From an uncultured Bacteroidales bacterium (GTDB lineage Bacteria > Bacteroidota > Bacteroidia > Bacteroidales > Paludibacteraceae): a stretch of 8,969 nucleotides of DNA. The notes below the pieces were generated by a model. It was given only the letters and a program-made list of their open reading frames with translations, did no database searches and had not been told where the DNA came from. Shown here one piece after another: positions 7,312 to 8,969 of the stretch. Made by a program: the position numbers and the translations under genes. Within the stretch, counting starts at the first letter, position 1. Every line of letters begins with the position of its first letter. The DNA is taken from contig USNU01000041.1 in assembly GCA_900556095.1 (NCBI GenBank), positions 1 to 8,969 of the forward strand. Reading direction: 5' to 3'.

Positions 7312-7830
7312 ATGAAAAAGATACCGTTCTTGTTTTGCTTCCTATGGGTGTTGCTCTTTCCCGTCTCGGCGGTAGCGCAATATGCCGGTGCAACACGCAG
7401 TATAGTCGAAGATATGACGTCCACATCGTCCTACACCCCTGTGCGGACCGATAGCAGCACGTGCAACTATCGGGTGTGGACACCGTTGTGCAATGGCTGT
7501 CGTATCACCCAAGCAGGTTCTGCCTCACCGCAGAAGATAGGCAGTGTGCAATATATAGGGCAGGCATACACCGAGGCAAACAGGCTGATTCCTACGCAGA
7601 TAGCATTGCGTCCCAACCTGTATGCCATCGGGGCGGTTTCGCTCGACGACGCCAGCGAAGAAACCACACCGGAGACAATGTCCCGCCCTCGTCGGGTCAG
7701 CCCGGATGGGGGACTCGGAGAACCCGGTGCCTTACCTGTCGGCGATGTGCCATGGTGGGTGGTTCTGCTCACTGCTGTAGGATATGCCCTGTGCCGATCA
7801 AGGCGGATGCATAAACAGAAATCTTACTAA
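7312..7830 (+). CDS. Small exported protein with a tripartite C-terminal tail (PVGD, hydrophobic segment, basic end)
   Basis: This 172-aa protein is not recognised as a named family. It starts MKKIPFLFCFLWVLL, and AVA-Q at about residues 20-23 is a good signal peptidase I site. I chose the ATG at 7312 because it places MKK at the N terminus; the TTG at 7300 would add four residues inside a repeat. The middle (about 50-110) holds Cys51, Cys60 and Cys63 and a mixed beta-like stretch. A Pro/Gly-rich linker (SPDGGLGEPGA, 130-140) leads to PVGD at 142-145, a hydrophobic segment at about 148-161 (WWVVLLTAVGYALC) and a basic end (RSRRMHK). This order, motif then membrane span then positive charges, resembles sortase or exosortase-type tails in layout but carries neither LPxTG nor PEP. 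It may otherwise be a plain C-terminal anchor. It follows the large surface gene by 43 bp and is probably co-transcribed. A terminator follows at 7896-7931. Confidence 0.8.
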   Translation: MKKIPFLFCFLWVLLFPVSAVAQYAGATRSIVEDMTSTSSYTPVRTDSSTCNYRVWTPLCNGCRITQAGSASPQKIGSVQYIGQAYTEANRLIPTQIALRPNLYAIGAVSLDDASEETTPETMSRPRRVSPDGGLGEPGALPVGDVPWWVVLLTAVGYALCRSRRMHKQKSY

Positions 7831-7856
7831 GAAAACTCTTATAACCCAACCTGAAT

Positions 7857-7879
7857 CTGCGGTGCAATACATACCGCAG
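7857..7879 (+). other. Hairpin downstream of the small tailed protein gene
   Basis: CTGCGGT (7857-7863) and ACCGCAG (7873-7879) form a perfect 7-bp stem around a 9-nt loop. No T-tract follows directly, so it is not itself a standard terminator. It sits 27 bases after the stop codon and 17 bases before the strong terminator, and may protect the mRNA 3' end. Confidence 0.5.
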
Positions 7880-7895
7880 CCTGTGGAAAAATAGC

Positions 7896-7932
7896 AAAGG
7901 GACTGTCCGACAATAATATGGCAGTCCCTTTT
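7896..7932 (+). terminator. Rho-independent terminator after the surface-protein genes
   Basis: AAAGGGACTG (7896-7905) pairs perfectly over 10 bp with CAGTCCCTTT (7922-7931) across a 16-nt loop, and the 3' arm ends in TTTTC. This is a strong stem close to the end of the rightward unit. The A-rich stretch on its left side (GGAAAAATAG, 7884-7893) gives T-rich sequence on the minus strand, so the same hairpin may also stop leftward transcripts from the DeoR-family gene that converges on it. Confidence 0.8.
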
Positions 7933-7935
7933 CTT

Positions 7936-7973
7936 GTGCCTCCCGATAGTCAATCCGATGTCGGACGAGGCAC
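7936..7973. other. Long bulged hairpin in the convergent intergenic region
   Basis: GTGCCTC (7936-7942) pairs with GAGGCAC (7967-7973). Directly inside it CCGAT (7943-7947) pairs with GTCGG (7960-7964, one G-T), with a two-base bulge AC at 7965-7966. It lies four bases after the terminator. It could contribute to termination in either direction, or be structured filler. The rest of the gap to 8099 shows only a 6-bp inverted repeat, TACAGC (8019-8024) and GCTGTA (8037-8042), and no gene. Confidence 0.45.
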
Positions 7974-8099
7974 TTTGGTTGGTATCGAATGTATGTGATT
8001 AGGCGGTCTCTCTTGATTTACAGCGAGTGGCTGATTGCTGTATTCGGATAAATTTTTAGAGGGCATTATTGGAGAGTAAAATGACCTTAACGGTGTCGT

Positions 8100-8885
8100 T
8101 TATGCCAGATAGAGTCTCACGTTTTTTTCGCGGAGACGGGTAGCCATACCTTGCGGGAGATTGTTGTCGGTTACGATGGCTTGTATCTGCTCCACATCCG
8201 TGATATGGCAGAAACTGCGTTTGTTGAATTTCGACGAGTCGAATACGGCTATCGTCTCGCGTGCCTGCGCAATCATTGCTTGATTGAGCATTGCCTCCTC
8301 CAAACTGGGAGTGGAAATACCCGAGTCAAGCGAGAACGAGTCCACGCCGAGGAATAGTTTGTAGTTGCTGAAATGGCTGAGCGTATTGAGTGCCAGCGGT
8401 CCGACGGTGGAGTGGCTGTTGATACGCACATGCCCGCCGAGGATAATCACCGTAAAACGCTTGTAGCGCATGAGTTCAACGGCGATATTCATCGCATTGG
8501 TGATAATGGTCAGGTTGCTAAAACGGTCAAGATGACGGGCTATCTCAAGCGTCGTGGTGCCGCTGTCGAGCATGATGTTGTCGCCGTCTTGTATGAGTGT
8601 GGCGGCAAAAGCACCGATACGCTCTTTCTCACGGAAATTGAACATCCGTTTCTGGCCGATGGCGGTATCCTCGTTCTGATTCTCTACGGGACGGCGGATT
8701 GCCCCTCCGCGGGTGCGCACCAATAGGTTTCGGTCCTGCAAAATTGTCAGATCCTTTCGGATAGTTACTTCCGAAGTATGCAAAGTCCTGCTCAATTCTG
8801 TAACTGAGACTTCATTATTGCTTTCCAACAGGTTGAGAATCATCGCTCTGCGCGATTTGGCAGAGGTGCTTGTCAGTTGTGTCAT
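8100..8885 (-). CDS. DeoR/GlpR-family transcriptional regulator, AgaR-like
   Basis: The protein is 261 aa, the normal length for the family. An N-terminal DeoR-type winged helix-turn-helix spans about 10-65: RRAMILNLL, then VSVTELSRTLHTSEVTIRKD with the recognition helix near 38-46, and RTRGGAIR ending the wing. The C-terminal sugar-phosphate sensor domain shows the phosphate-loop motif DSGTTTLEIARHL (107-119), ILGG (148-151), VGPLA (161-165), FLGVDSFSLDSGISTP (178-193) and the ending DSSKF (216-220). Such proteins are usually repressors released by a phosphorylated sugar. The GVDSF...GISTP stretch looks closest to AgaR-like members, but the ligand cannot be set from sequence. The gene is transcribed toward the surface-protein genes and ends at the shared hairpin region. 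Its targets are not in the window. The ATG at 8885 fits a promoter about 25 bases upstream. Confidence 0.93.
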   Translation of the reverse strand: MTQLTSTSAKSRRAMILNLLESNNEVSVTELSRTLHTSEVTIRKDLTILQDRNLLVRTRGGAIRRPVENQNEDTAIGQKRMFNFREKERIGAFAATLIQDGDNIMLDSGTTTLEIARHLDRFSNLTIITNAMNIAVELMRYKRFTVIILGGHVRINSHSTVGPLALNTLSHFSNYKLFLGVDSFSLDSGISTPSLEEAMLNQAMIAQARETIAVFDSSKFNKRSFCHITDVEQIQAIVTDNNLPQGMATRLREKNVRLYLA

Positions 8886-8910
8886 ACGCTTTCGATTTTT
8901 CGTTCGCAGG

Positions 8911-8918
8911 CAAAGTTA
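8911..8918 (-). promoter_or_regulatory. Promoter -7 element of the DeoR-family gene
   Basis: On the minus strand this reads TAACTTTG, an exact TAnnTTTG match, 25 bases before the ATG. Transcription would start near 8904 with a leader of about 20 nt. A clear TTTG -33 element at 19-21 bases upstream is not seen, so the promoter may be weak or dependent on an activator. Confidence 0.6.
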
Positions 8919-8921
8919 CGA

Positions 8922-8938
8922 CATATTTTCGAAATATG
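8922..8938. promoter_or_regulatory. Candidate operator: perfect 7-3-7 inverted repeat CATATTT-TCG-AAATATG
   Basis: CATATTT (8922-8928) and AAATATG (8932-8938) are perfect inverted arms around TCG. The site lies in the spacer just upstream of the -7 element of the DeoR-family gene, where a bound repressor would block RNA polymerase. Autoregulation by the DeoR-family protein is the simplest inference. Another dimeric regulator is possible. Confidence 0.5.
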
Positions 8939-8969
8939 GTAATAGTTCTTTTCCTTTTCTTTCTTTCGA

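Noticed and set aside
8373..8726. Open frame of 117 codons on the plus strand
   Set aside because: It lies opposite the DeoR-family gene, whose motifs are unmistakable, and its protein shows no family features.

Overview
The window looks like a chromosomal stretch from a member of the Bacteroidales (Bacteroidetes). Three things point there. Promoter-like elements fit the Bacteroidetes -7 consensus TAnnTTTG (116-123 on +, and 8911-8918 and 13-20 on -). Start codons are preceded by A-rich sequence with no Shine-Dalgarno motif. The genes encode a very large secreted beta-rich surface protein with InlB/Listeria-Bacteroides repeats, Fn3-like and lamin-tail-like modules, and a C-terminal domain resembling type IX secretion (T9SS) type A sorting domains. 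No tool was run; all family assignments are by eye.

Layout. 1-537 has no convincing protein gene. It holds a candidate leftward promoter at the edge, a good rightward promoter (about 91-123), an intrinsic-terminator-like hairpin with a T-tract (298-337), and a tandem array of an 11-bp unit (403-446). 538-7268 is best read as one gene for a surface protein of about 2243 aa, broken by a net -1 frame change inside a lamin-tail-like domain near 4935-4980. This gives a 1481-aa N-terminal frame (538-4983) with the signal peptide and a C-terminal frame (open 4935-7268) with the sorting-like domain. After 43 bp comes a 172-aa protein (7312-7830) with a signal peptide and a C-terminal Pro-Val-Gly-Asp / hydrophobic segment / basic tail. 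The gap 7831-8099 holds three consecutive hairpins, the middle one a strong terminator. On the opposite strand, 8100-8885 encodes a DeoR/GlpR-family (AgaR-like) regulator, with its own promoter and a perfect 7-3-7 inverted repeat upstream.

How the genes may work together. The large protein and the small tailed protein are co-directional and close, so they probably form one transcription unit for an exported cell-surface product. The small protein may be a membrane-attached partner. The DeoR-type gene converges on this unit and has its own control region. Its target sugar-phosphate operon is not visible here and probably lies beyond the right edge.

The points most worth checking are the frame break that separates the signal peptide from the C-terminal sorting-like domain, the promoter-to-terminator leader that could be an attenuator or small RNA, the two 8-nt C/G tracts in the same frame, and the tripartite tail of the small protein. 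I see no phage, insertion sequence, CRISPR, tRNA or rRNA, and nothing here that clearly amounts to an undescribed multi-gene system.
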